A DNA stretch of 64,000 nucleotides from Sphingobium quisquiliarum P25 (GTDB taxonomy: Bacteria > Pseudomonadota > Alphaproteobacteria > Sphingomonadales > Sphingomonadaceae): assembly GCF_000445065.1 (NCBI RefSeq), contig NZ_ATHO01000023.1, forward strand, positions 1 through 64,000, given 5' to 3'. The notes below the pieces were generated by a model that did not search any database, was not told the DNA's origin, and worked only from the letters and a program-made list of their open reading frames with translations. Of the stretch, positions 36,540-43,168 are shown in pieces. How positions within the stretch are numbered: the first letter of the stretch is position 1; the number at the start of each line of letters is the position of its first letter. A program made the translations under genes and the position numbers.

Positions 36540-36962
36540 ATGCAGTTGATTCCGTTCGTGCTAGACGGCGCCGCGCCATCCGTCTGCATCTCCATGCTCG
36601 ACACGCCCTACGGGGTCGACGCGCTGTCGTCGCCCGTCGCGACATTTGGTGGCAGCGGCGCCAGCCAGCTATACACTGCCACCATGCAGCTGACCTTCGA
36701 AGGCTACGGCATCAGCATGTTCCACGCCTGCTGGGCGTCTTCGCGCGACGAAGCGACTAAACGGGTCAGCGTGCGCATCGCGTCACATCTTCTGGCCGAA
36801 GTGGAAGTTCATAGCGGCATTGTGCTCGACCATCCCGTCGTCCGACGTCTAGTGCCGAGCGGGGTGGCCCGCCGGCTTGCGGAAGAGGGTGACTGCTGTC
36901 CGCGCTGGCGGCCGCTCCAACAGGGCGGCGACCTCCACATTCAAGAGCGGGCCGGCGCGTGA
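36540..36962 (+). CDS. Unknown 140-residue protein
   Basis: Starts at an ATG with a full GGAGG ribosome binding site seven bases upstream. The protein (MQLIPFVLDGAAPSVCISML...) has a beta-rich N-terminal half and a helical middle (RVSVRIASHLLAEVEVHSGI). No motif is recognised. It is convergent with the ArsR-family gene, ten bases apart, and has a palindromic operator in its promoter shared with the downstream operon. It therefore probably belongs to the same regulated unit. Confidence 0.6.
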   Translation: MQLIPFVLDGAAPSVCISMLDTPYGVDALSSPVATFGGSGASQLYTATMQLTFEGYGISMFHACWASSRDEATKRVSVRIASHLLAEVEVHSGIVLDHPVVRRLVPSGVARRLAEEGDCCPRWRPLQQGGDLHIQERAGA

Positions 36963-36972
36963 GCCGGATCGA

Positions 36973-37254
36973 TCAGCTCTTATCGATCGCCTTGAGCAGC
37001 GTGGCCGCAGTCTCCCGCGCGACCGCAGGCGTGACCCGGTAGGTCACTTCGCGGCCGTTCTTTTCGGACGCGACGAGTCCGGCCTCCCTCAGCACCTTCA
37101 GGTGCGTCGACATGAGGTTCTTGTCCACATTAAGCGACTTGGCAATCTCGCCCTGAAGCATGCCATGCTCGCCCTTGCCGAGCAGGAGCTCGAACGTCCG
37201 CCAGCGCGTGGGCTGGCCTAGGGCAGCAAAGATGGGAAGTTTATTCAATTCCAT
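36973..37254 (-). CDS. ArsR-family winged-helix regulator of the defence-like island
   Basis: A 93-residue DNA-binding protein: FAALGQPTRWRTFELLLGKG, then the recognition helix SLNVDKNLMSTHLKVLREAG and wing KNGREVTYRV. It is nearly only the winged helix, has no cysteine and no metal site, and so resembles the non-metal ArsR/HTH_20 type. It lies between two targets that carry GTTC-N10-GAAC palindromes. Its own upstream region has ATTCAAT...ATTGAAT, a looser version. Most likely it represses the polyubiquitin-like operon and itself. Confidence 0.82.
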   Translation of the reverse strand: MELNKLPIFAALGQPTRWRTFELLLGKGEHGMLQGEIAKSLNVDKNLMSTHLKVLREAGLVASEKNGREVTYRVTPAVARETAATLLKAIDKS

Positions 37255-37355
37255 GATTCATAGATAATCAATCATTGAATTCTTCGCTAGTCCCATCTTC
37301 CTTCGTTTCGGACAAAACAAGAAAAATCAGAAAAGTGACGCGCGGTCGTACGATA

Positions 37356-37388
37356 GTTCTTGAAATATTGAACAATGTACCATATATG
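37356..37388 (+). promoter_or_regulatory. Promoter with overlapping GTTC-N10-GAAC operator for the ubiquitin-like operon
   Basis: A -35 TTGAAA (37360-37365) and a -10 TATATG (37383-37388) are separated by 17 bases. The palindrome GTTC (37356-37359)-N10-GAAC (37370-37373) covers the -35 element, so a bound repressor would block polymerase. The next open frame starts at 37465 (or 37444). Confidence 0.7.
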
Positions 37389-37464
37389 TGACGCTTGCGC
37401 GGTGGGAATGAGAGACCGCGATGAGAGGAGCAAACAACAGACGATGGTGACGGAGACGAAACCC

Positions 37465-38031
37465 ATGGACGATTCCTTCAATCACGCCGACCCTATTTAC
37501 ACCTCGTGGGAGGTGGAAGACCCGCTGGGTCGCGATCGCGACACCGACCTGGTCGTCGTCACCACGCGGCGGGCTCTCTGCCGCATGGCATTTGTGGCGG
37601 CGGAGACCGCCACCCGCTTCGAACGCGATGGGATCGACCATGATCCGGTCGCCTGGATGATGACGCCGCGGCGGCTCTTCGACGGTGAGAGCGCGCTTGA
37701 TGCCTGCCTCGACCGGACAGGGTTCAAGCGGGCCGTCATCCTGCACAGCCTGTGCTTCGGCATGGATGCCATGCCGCAGCAGATCGACGACCTTATGGAC
37801 GACGATGACGATTTCGAGGAGGATGAAATTGAAAAGGCGTTTGCGCAGTCGCAGGCACCGGGGCACAACGGGCGCATGCGGATGATCGGAAAAGGACAGG
37901 TGACCCTTGCGGTGCCACACTGCCGTACATCCGTTCCCTACGCGCCGCCGCGTGAAAGCTCGCGTCGCGCGCACCGACCGAAGCTCAAGCGCCGCGCCGA
38001 AGCGTTGGGCGCCATGAAGGCGCATCCCTGA
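37465..38031 (+). CDS. Unknown acidic-tract protein, first gene of the ubiquitin-like operon
   Basis: A 188-residue protein from the ATG at 37465, which has GGAG nine bases upstream (ATGs at 37444, 37408 and 37375 are in frame but less well placed). The middle part (TPRRLFDGESALDACLDR) faintly recalls MbcA/Xre-type toxin-binding segments, but not enough for a call. Next comes a run of acidic residues (DDDDDFEEDEIEKAF), and the tail is strongly basic (RRAHRPKLKRRAE). Its stop overlaps the exonuclease start (TGATG), so the two are translated together. Function unknown. Confidence 0.6.
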   Translation: MDDSFNHADPIYTSWEVEDPLGRDRDTDLVVVTTRRALCRMAFVAAETATRFERDGIDHDPVAWMMTPRRLFDGESALDACLDRTGFKRAVILHSLCFGMDAMPQQIDDLMDDDDDFEEDEIEKAFAQSQAPGHNGRMRMIGKGQVTLAVPHCRTSVPYAPPRESSRRAHRPKLKRRAEALGAMKAHP

Positions 38032-38909
38032 TGGGCGTGGCCGCCGCTTCGGCGGCGGTCCGACCCCGCTTCGCCGGAAGCGGTAGCCGACAGCTGTATC
38101 AGCTCGAACTCACCGAGGGGCCGACCGGCCTCGGCGATCCCGACGCACCGAACATCGCGGTGGTCGTCGACGTCGAGACCACAGGCCTCGACCGGAAGCG
38201 CGACGTCATAATCGAGCTGGCCATGCGCCAGTTCCGATATGACGACGCGGGCCGAGTCACCAACATCGGCCGATCCTTCACATGGCTGCAGGATCCCAGC
38301 CGTCCGCTGACGGAGGAGATCATGAAGCTCACCGGTCTGGATGATGACATGCTCAAAGGGCAGTCGATCGACAAGGAGGTTGCGGCGCGCATCCTGCGCA
38401 GGGCCGATCTGGTGGTGGCTCACAACGCCAGCTTCGACCGGCCGCGCGTCGAGGACGAGATCCCCGAAGCCGCCGGTAGAGCCTGGGGCTGCAGCTGCGT
38501 CGAGATCGGCTGGCGCGACTTCGGCTTCGACGGTCGGAGTCTCGGCTATCTGCTGTCGCAGGCCGGGTACTTCAACGGTGCCCACCGCGCCGCGGCGGAC
38601 GTGGACAGCACGATTGCGCTCCTCGCGCACGAGGTGGCGCCGGGGCGTTCCGCAATGGCGGAGCTGGTGACCCGGTCGGCGCAGGACAGCTGGATGGTGC
38701 GTGCCGTCGGCACCGCGTACGAGCGCAAGGACGACCTGAAGGCGCGCGGCTATCGCTGGGACCCGGATGATCGGATCTGGTGCCGCGAGATAGCCGACCG
38801 TGAGGAGGAGGAGGCGTGGCTCATGCTTAACGTCTACTCCCCATGGGCGAGCCCGACGTCGGCAGCGCCCGAATGGCGCCGGATTTCGGCCCGCGAGCGC
38901 TGGGCCTGA
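38031..38909 (+). CDS. DEDDh 3'-5' exonuclease (DnaQ-like)
   Basis: A 292-residue protein. The exonuclease domain (about 40-205) has all catalytic residues: Asp47 and Glu49 in VVVDVETTGLD, Asp136 in VAHNASFDRP, and His185 with Asp190 in GAHRAAADVDS. A C-terminal module (about 228-275) with DLKARGYRWDPDDRIW is found on other stand-alone DnaQ-like proteins. It should trim single-stranded DNA or RNA ends. As second gene of the ubiquitin-like operon it may be the nucleic-acid-degrading part of a defence system. It is followed by a 143-base gap with a small CATCCC-TTCC-GGGATG hairpin (about 38957-38972). Confidence 0.88.
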   Translation: MGVAAASAAVRPRFAGSGSRQLYQLELTEGPTGLGDPDAPNIAVVVDVETTGLDRKRDVIIELAMRQFRYDDAGRVTNIGRSFTWLQDPSRPLTEEIMKLTGLDDDMLKGQSIDKEVAARILRRADLVVAHNASFDRPRVEDEIPEAAGRAWGCSCVEIGWRDFGFDGRSLGYLLSQAGYFNGAHRAAADVDSTIALLAHEVAPGRSAMAELVTRSAQDSWMVRAVGTAYERKDDLKARGYRWDPDDRIWCREIADREEEEAWLMLNVYSPWASPTSAAPEWRRISARERWA

Positions 38910-39052
38910 CTCACCTGAATGGCTGACCCACCGATCGGGCGGCACCGGTCGCGACCATCCCTTCCGGGATGCCTCGCAGAACGGGAACACTGACCCTTTT
39001 CCTGTCCGTCGGGCGCGTCCTCCGCTGCCCTTCATACGCATGGAGATTCCAC

Positions 39053-39709
39053 ATGGCTGAACACCTAGCTGACGGTCTGTTCGTCGGACCGGACAACTAT
39101 GTTCCCCGGCTCGGTACGGGCGACGACGCTTGCACGGTCGAAATCCTCCGGCGTCGGTCGGACGGCCAGATCGTGCCGGTCTGGTCCGTCGTCCTTGACG
39201 GCCCGAAAGCGGCGAGGACGCTCTACGACTGGATGATGACAAATCCCCCGAGCTGGAGCATGTGGGGTCGGCTGTCGCTGCGCGTCGGGCCGGAAGCGGC
39301 GGGTCGTCTAATCATAAGGGCGGCCGACGAGCACGAGCGCGTCCGGATCGAACAGGAGCGGCTGCGGCGCGAAAATCAGAAGGAGCAGGCGCGCCTCTCC
39401 CGGCAGATCACGCTCTATTACTACGATCCGAAGAAGAAGGCGCCGTCGCTCGGACTGGAGCGCGGCAGCGAGAATTCGCCCTTCTTCCGCATGACCTTCA
39501 CCGAGAAGTGGGAGCGCGACCGGGTTCTGGACTGGCTCACGAATCAGCGCGCGCACTTCGCCGACATGGAGGAACTGTGGGCCGAGCACGGGGCGCTGGC
39601 GCTCGAGCGGCACATCCTTGCCGGCATGCGCGAGACCGAACGCGTGGTGAAAGCGCGCGGCGACAGCGCGGGCGGCCGCCGCCCCCTGCGCTTCTGGAGG
39701 GGCGAATGA
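39053..39709 (+). CDS. Unknown protein of the ubiquitin-like operon
   Basis: A 218-residue protein from the ATG at 39053 (GGAG upstream). The N-terminal 100 residues look beta-rich (DGQIVPVWSVVLDGPKAART). Residues 85-115 form a charged coiled-coil-like helix (DEHERVRIEQERLRRENQKE), followed by a mixed domain with ITLYYYDPKKKAPS. No domain is recognised. Its stop overlaps the AAA+-like gene start. Because the next gene's product has lost its nucleotide-binding residues, this protein might be its structural partner; that is speculation. Confidence 0.65.
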   Translation: MAEHLADGLFVGPDNYVPRLGTGDDACTVEILRRRSDGQIVPVWSVVLDGPKAARTLYDWMMTNPPSWSMWGRLSLRVGPEAAGRLIIRAADEHERVRIEQERLRRENQKEQARLSRQITLYYYDPKKKAPSLGLERGSENSPFFRMTFTEKWERDRVLDWLTNQRAHFADMEELWAEHGALALERHILAGMRETERVVKARGDSAGGRRPLRFWRGE

Positions 39710-40662
39710 TGGCTGGCGGCCTTATTCCCGTGGGCGGCGGATCGAAGCTGCCTGTCGGACCGGCAACGTCCGATCCGGGCCGTGTCGGCAGGCCTTCCAT
39801 GATGCTCGCCAGGAGCTTGTCCGGCCGCCCGCTGCAGTTCGGCGCCGATATCAAGCTTCCGCTGCGGGGCGGCGATCGCCTCGGTCCGTCGGGGATCGTC
39901 TCCGATCTCGAACTCGACTGGGAGCCGGAACTCATGCGTTTCGTGGAGGACGCGTGCCTCGATCAGCGGATCCGGGGTCGCGATTGGTTCGCCTTGCCGC
40001 CGGTCCTGCTCGGCGGAGAGGCAGGGGTTGGCCGCACCCATGTCGCGCGCCGTCTGGCGAGGGCTGCTGGCGTGCCGCACATCATGTTCGACGCCACGAC
40101 GTGGATGTTCACCTGGCGCTGCGCCGGACCCGACGTTCATCTTCCGCTTCCCATCGCTGCGGCTATGGCCGCCAGCGGTTGCGCTAACCCGGTGGTCAGC
40201 GTGACAGGTGTGCCGCGCGCCACTCCCGCAATGGTCGACCTGCTGATCAGGCTGGTCGACCGCTCGATCAACGAGAGTTTTGTTGACCAAGCGGCAGGCG
40301 TGGTCGTCGACTACAGCGCAGTCACCTGGATCGTCCATGCGCCTCCGCGGCGCCCAGCGTCCGGACCGCAGGCCTACCGTCACTATCAGCAATCGGTCGA
40401 CCCCGAGCCGCACGTCCCGGCGGCGCTCGCGAGGCACCTGCATCGCATCGATCTGCAGGACGTCGCCCCAGAGCAGTACCAGCTGCTGGTCGTAGACCTG
40501 TTGGCCGAGGTCCTGGACGATCTCGGCGTCCCGCTGCCGCCTCTGATGGATCTCCAGGCGCTGTTCGACCTCGCCGGCCAGTGGCGCGATCTCAGCGTGG
40601 GCGAGATCTACGACCGGCTCCAGATCGAGGTTCGCCTCCACGTGGATGACCACCCCCTCTGA
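39706..40662 (+). CDS. AAA+-like (Lon-type) protein with degenerate Walker motifs
   Basis: A 318-residue protein with the fold order of short Lon-like AAA+ ATPases. The P-loop region is VLLGGEAGVGRTHVARRLA, where the invariant Lys is Arg110. Next comes a strand where relatives have the Walker-B Asp-Glu but this protein has CANPVVSVTGVPRAT (161-172). A segment VVVDYSAVTWIVHAPP follows, in the place of the sensor-1 Asn. A helical lid follows to the end. With Lys, the Asp-Glu pair and sensor-1 Asn all changed, ATP hydrolysis is unlikely. The start ATGATG overlaps the previous stop and has GGAGG in front. It is not a decayed gene, since the frame is intact in a tight operon, so the changes look selected. 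Confidence 0.7.
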   Translation: MMAGGLIPVGGGSKLPVGPATSDPGRVGRPSMMLARSLSGRPLQFGADIKLPLRGGDRLGPSGIVSDLELDWEPELMRFVEDACLDQRIRGRDWFALPPVLLGGEAGVGRTHVARRLARAAGVPHIMFDATTWMFTWRCAGPDVHLPLPIAAAMAASGCANPVVSVTGVPRATPAMVDLLIRLVDRSINESFVDQAAGVVVDYSAVTWIVHAPPRRPASGPQAYRHYQQSVDPEPHVPAALARHLHRIDLQDVAPEQYQLLVVDLLAEVLDDLGVPLPPLMDLQALFDLAGQWRDLSVGEIYDRLQIEVRLHVDDHPL

Positions 40663-40687
40663 CCACCACCCAACGAAGGAGAAGAAG

Positions 40688-41353
40688 ATGGAAGACGAAA
40701 ATCCGAAGTTGCGCATCCTGGTCGATGGCCGGGAGATCGAGCTCCCCTCGACTGAGCCGAGCGGGCGCGACGTGCTTGCCGCCTTGGGGGCCGACCCAGA
40801 CAGCCGCGACGTGCTCATTCGCGTCGATGGCGGCTGGGCCCGCCTGATGGCGCCGAGCAATCCGGTGGTCGGCCTTGACGGCGAGGCACACTTCCGCCTC
40901 CACCGCAACGCTACGCTGAGGTACCTGCGCGTCGATGACGCAGTGTGGGAGTGGGGCGCCCCCGGCATCCAGGAGCATGACATCCGCGAGATCGCCGGCA
41001 TTCCCGACGGGCGGCGCCTGTTCCAGGCCGGCGACGTCCTGCGGACGGGCGAGGTCGTCGATCTCACCGTCGACTGGGTCCCGAAGGTCGAGTCGCGTCC
41101 CGAGATGGCGGGCGCCCTGACCGTGCCCGTGGTCGTGAACGGCCGCCGCCAGAGTCTCGCCGTCCCGGAAGTGTCGTTCGAGGATCTGGTGGGCATCGCC
41201 TATCCCGACGTTCCGGCGATCTCAAACAGCATGTTCACCGTCACCTACCGTCGCGGTCCTCTCGACCGGCCGGAAGGCAGCCTCGCCCCTACGCAGCGCC
41301 TGCGGGCCGTCCATGGAGTGGTGTTCAATGTCACGGCAACTAATAAGTCTTAG
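40688..41353 (+). CDS. Multi-ubiquitin-like protein with three beta-grasp domains
   Basis: A 221-residue protein made of three consecutive beta-grasp units. Unit 1 is about 6-75 (LRILVDGREIELPSTEPSG), unit 2 about 76-140 (RYLRVDDAVWEWGAPGIQEH) and unit 3 about 145-221 (VVVNGRRQSLAVPEVSFEDL). Unit 3 has the multiubiquitin signature MFTVTYRRGP, followed by a VVFNVTATNKS end. Bacterial multiubiquitin proteins are partners of E1/E2-like enzymes in conjugation-type defence operons. The tail ends in Asn-Lys-Ser rather than Gly-Gly, so a conjugation-competent end would need trimming, or it acts without conjugation. AAGGAGAAGAAG lies upstream. It overlaps the E1-like gene by 26 bases. Confidence 0.82.
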   Translation: MEDENPKLRILVDGREIELPSTEPSGRDVLAALGADPDSRDVLIRVDGGWARLMAPSNPVVGLDGEAHFRLHRNATLRYLRVDDAVWEWGAPGIQEHDIREIAGIPDGRRLFQAGDVLRTGEVVDLTVDWVPKVESRPEMAGALTVPVVVNGRRQSLAVPEVSFEDLVGIAYPDVPAISNSMFTVTYRRGPLDRPEGSLAPTQRLRAVHGVVFNVTATNKS

Positions 41354-42521
41354 TCCGGACCTGCAGCGACTGGTCGACGAAGGCTACGACGTGTCGATCG
41401 AGGGAGGATATCTCATCCTGCGGGATGTCCCCTATCTCGATGCGCGTCGGCGCGTGTGTCGCGGTGCGCTTGTCAGCGGGCTCGACCTCGCCGGCGACCG
41501 CACTGTGCCGCCGCGCGACCACACGGCCTATCTTGCCGGTTCCATGCCGCACACCGCCGACGGTCGCCCGCTCAGCCGGATGGCCCATGCTCGGTTTCGC
41601 CGTGACCTCGGCCACGGCATCGTTGTCGAACACATGCTCTGCAGCAGGCCCTTCGACGGCGAATTCCCGGACTTCCACGCCAAGATGGTGACCTTCGTCG
41701 AGCAGCTCTCCGCCCATGCGAAGATGTTGGAGCCAAACGTCACCGCTCGCACCGGACAGGTCATGCTGCCGGAACGGGAGCGTTCTTGTTTCGCATATCT
41801 CGACACCGGTAGCGCCCGCCACGGGATTGGGGCCTTCACGTCCCGGCTGGAGGGGCTGAGCGTCGCCATCGTCGGCCTGGGCGGCACCGGCTCCTATATC
41901 CTCGACCAGATCGCCAAGTGCCCGGTCGCGCGCATCCATCTGTTCGACGACGACCGCTTCGACCAGCACAACGCGTTCCGTTCGCCCGGCGCGCCGTCCC
42001 TCGACGACCTGCGCGCGCGTCTCACCAAGGTCGGCCACCTGGCCAGCATCTACTCGCGAATGCACACTGGCATCATCGGGCATGAGGCGAAGCTGGGTCC
42101 GAACAACGCCCATCTGCTCGATCATGCCGACTTCGTGTTCGTCGCGATCGACGTCGGCGTCTCCCGCCGGATCATCGTCGAGCAGATCGAACGCCGCGGA
42201 CTGCCCTTCATCGACACGGGCGTCGGTCTGGAGGCCACGGACAAAGGCCTGACCGGCGCGGTCCGCGTGACCACCAGCACGGAGCACATGCGCGAGCACG
42301 TTCGCGATTCAGCCCGCATCCCGATGGCGGCGGCCGGTGAGCACATCTACGGTTCCACCGCGCAGGTGAGCGACATGAACATGCTGGCGGCCGCGCTCGC
42401 CGTGATCCGCTTCAAGAAGCATTTCGGCTTCTATCTTGATCTGGAGCGGGAGCACCATTCGGTCTTCCAGATGGACGGCGCACAGCTGATAAACGACGAT
42501 CGTCCGGGGGGAGGGCTATGA
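41328..42521 (+). CDS. E1-like ThiF-family adenylyltransferase with N-terminal DUF6791-type domain
   Basis: A 397-residue protein. Residues 1-170 form an N-terminal domain of the kind fused to E1 enzymes in multiubiquitin operons (GYLILRDVPYLDARRRVCRG; cysteines at 44, 105, 154). The E1/ThiF Rossmann domain covers 175-365. Its ATP-binding loop is VAIVGLGGTGSYILDQIAK (GLGGTGS, 183-189), followed by HLFDDDRFDQHNAFRS, the acidic/Arg pair that binds ATP and magnesium. The last Cys is 198; no Cys lies in the later loop where E1 enzymes form the thioester, so it may only adenylate. The start at 41328 lies inside the end of the ubiquitin-like gene, so expression is coupled. No JAB-type deubiquitinase gene follows. 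Confidence 0.82.
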   Translation: MSRQLISLSPDLQRLVDEGYDVSIEGGYLILRDVPYLDARRRVCRGALVSGLDLAGDRTVPPRDHTAYLAGSMPHTADGRPLSRMAHARFRRDLGHGIVVEHMLCSRPFDGEFPDFHAKMVTFVEQLSAHAKMLEPNVTARTGQVMLPERERSCFAYLDTGSARHGIGAFTSRLEGLSVAIVGLGGTGSYILDQIAKCPVARIHLFDDDRFDQHNAFRSPGAPSLDDLRARLTKVGHLASIYSRMHTGIIGHEAKLGPNNAHLLDHADFVFVAIDVGVSRRIIVEQIERRGLPFIDTGVGLEATDKGLTGAVRVTTSTEHMREHVRDSARIPMAAAGEHIYGSTAQVSDMNMLAAALAVIRFKKHFGFYLDLEREHHSVFQMDGAQLINDDRPGGGL

Positions 42522-43156
42522 AGGAAAGGGCTGCGCCGCGCACCGCTATCGGCGAATCGACCCGGTTGGAACTGGCGACTCTGGCACTGGAGGTGCGTGC
42601 GCGTCGGGTTCAGATCTACCGCAACCATCTGGCCCGCTCGATCCGGCTGGCGTCGCCGCTGCTGATCGACGCCTGCACGTCGCAGGAGCTGGACGAGGCG
42701 ACATGGCGGGTGAAGCCCAGTCGCCACTGGCCGCAGGGACCGGACGGCCGGATCGCAGTGCGCGGCTGGTCCGCCGTGAGCCGTCGCGACGATCGCACGC
42801 GCGTGAGCGCAGTCAACCGCATGACCGGCGAACGGTTCGAGGTGCTCGAGAAGCTCGTCCTGCGGATGGGCAGCAACACGGCCCACATGATTCTTAGCGT
42901 CGGCTCGCTCTCGATAGTGACGAGGCTGCGGGGCGGCATCCTCTCGCTGCCCCGGGTGCTCGCCGACGCCGAGCGGGCGGACCTCGTCGGGGCGACGCTC
43001 GATCGAGCCGTCGAGCATCCAATCCTCGTCGGGCGCCCCTATCCGATCGTGGAGGTGCCGCGGCCCCGCTCCGCCCGCATGACCCTGATCAGGTTCGAAG
43101 CGGCGCCAGTCGAGTGGCGGGTGCCGTGGGCGCGCCCGTGGGAGGTGCCGTATTGA
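42518..43156 (+). CDS. Unknown protein downstream of the E1-like gene
   Basis: A 212-residue, Arg-rich protein overlapping the E1-like stop by four bases (ATGA). It has an N-terminal helical segment (ELATLALEVRARRVQIYRNH) and a beta-rich body (ERFEVLEKLVLRMGSNTAHM). A single Cys (DACTSQE) is present. The position is where other multiubiquitin operons carry a JAB protease or DUF6527 protein, but no JAMM motif (HxHPxxxxxxxxxD) or zinc-cysteine cluster is visible. It ends 12 bases before the end of the convergent SIR2 gene. Confidence 0.6.
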   Translation: MKERAAPRTAIGESTRLELATLALEVRARRVQIYRNHLARSIRLASPLLIDACTSQELDEATWRVKPSRHWPQGPDGRIAVRGWSAVSRRDDRTRVSAVNRMTGERFEVLEKLVLRMGSNTAHMILSVGSLSIVTRLRGGILSLPRVLADAERADLVGATLDRAVEHPILVGRPYPIVEVPRPRSARMTLIRFEAAPVEWRVPWARPWEVPY

Positions 43157-43168
43157 CCGCGGTCATCG

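Noticed and set aside
42518-43156. JAB/JAMM deubiquitinase as the last gene of the ubiquitin-like operon
   Set aside because: No HxH...SxxD-type metal motif or zinc-binding Cys cluster could be found in the 212 residues.
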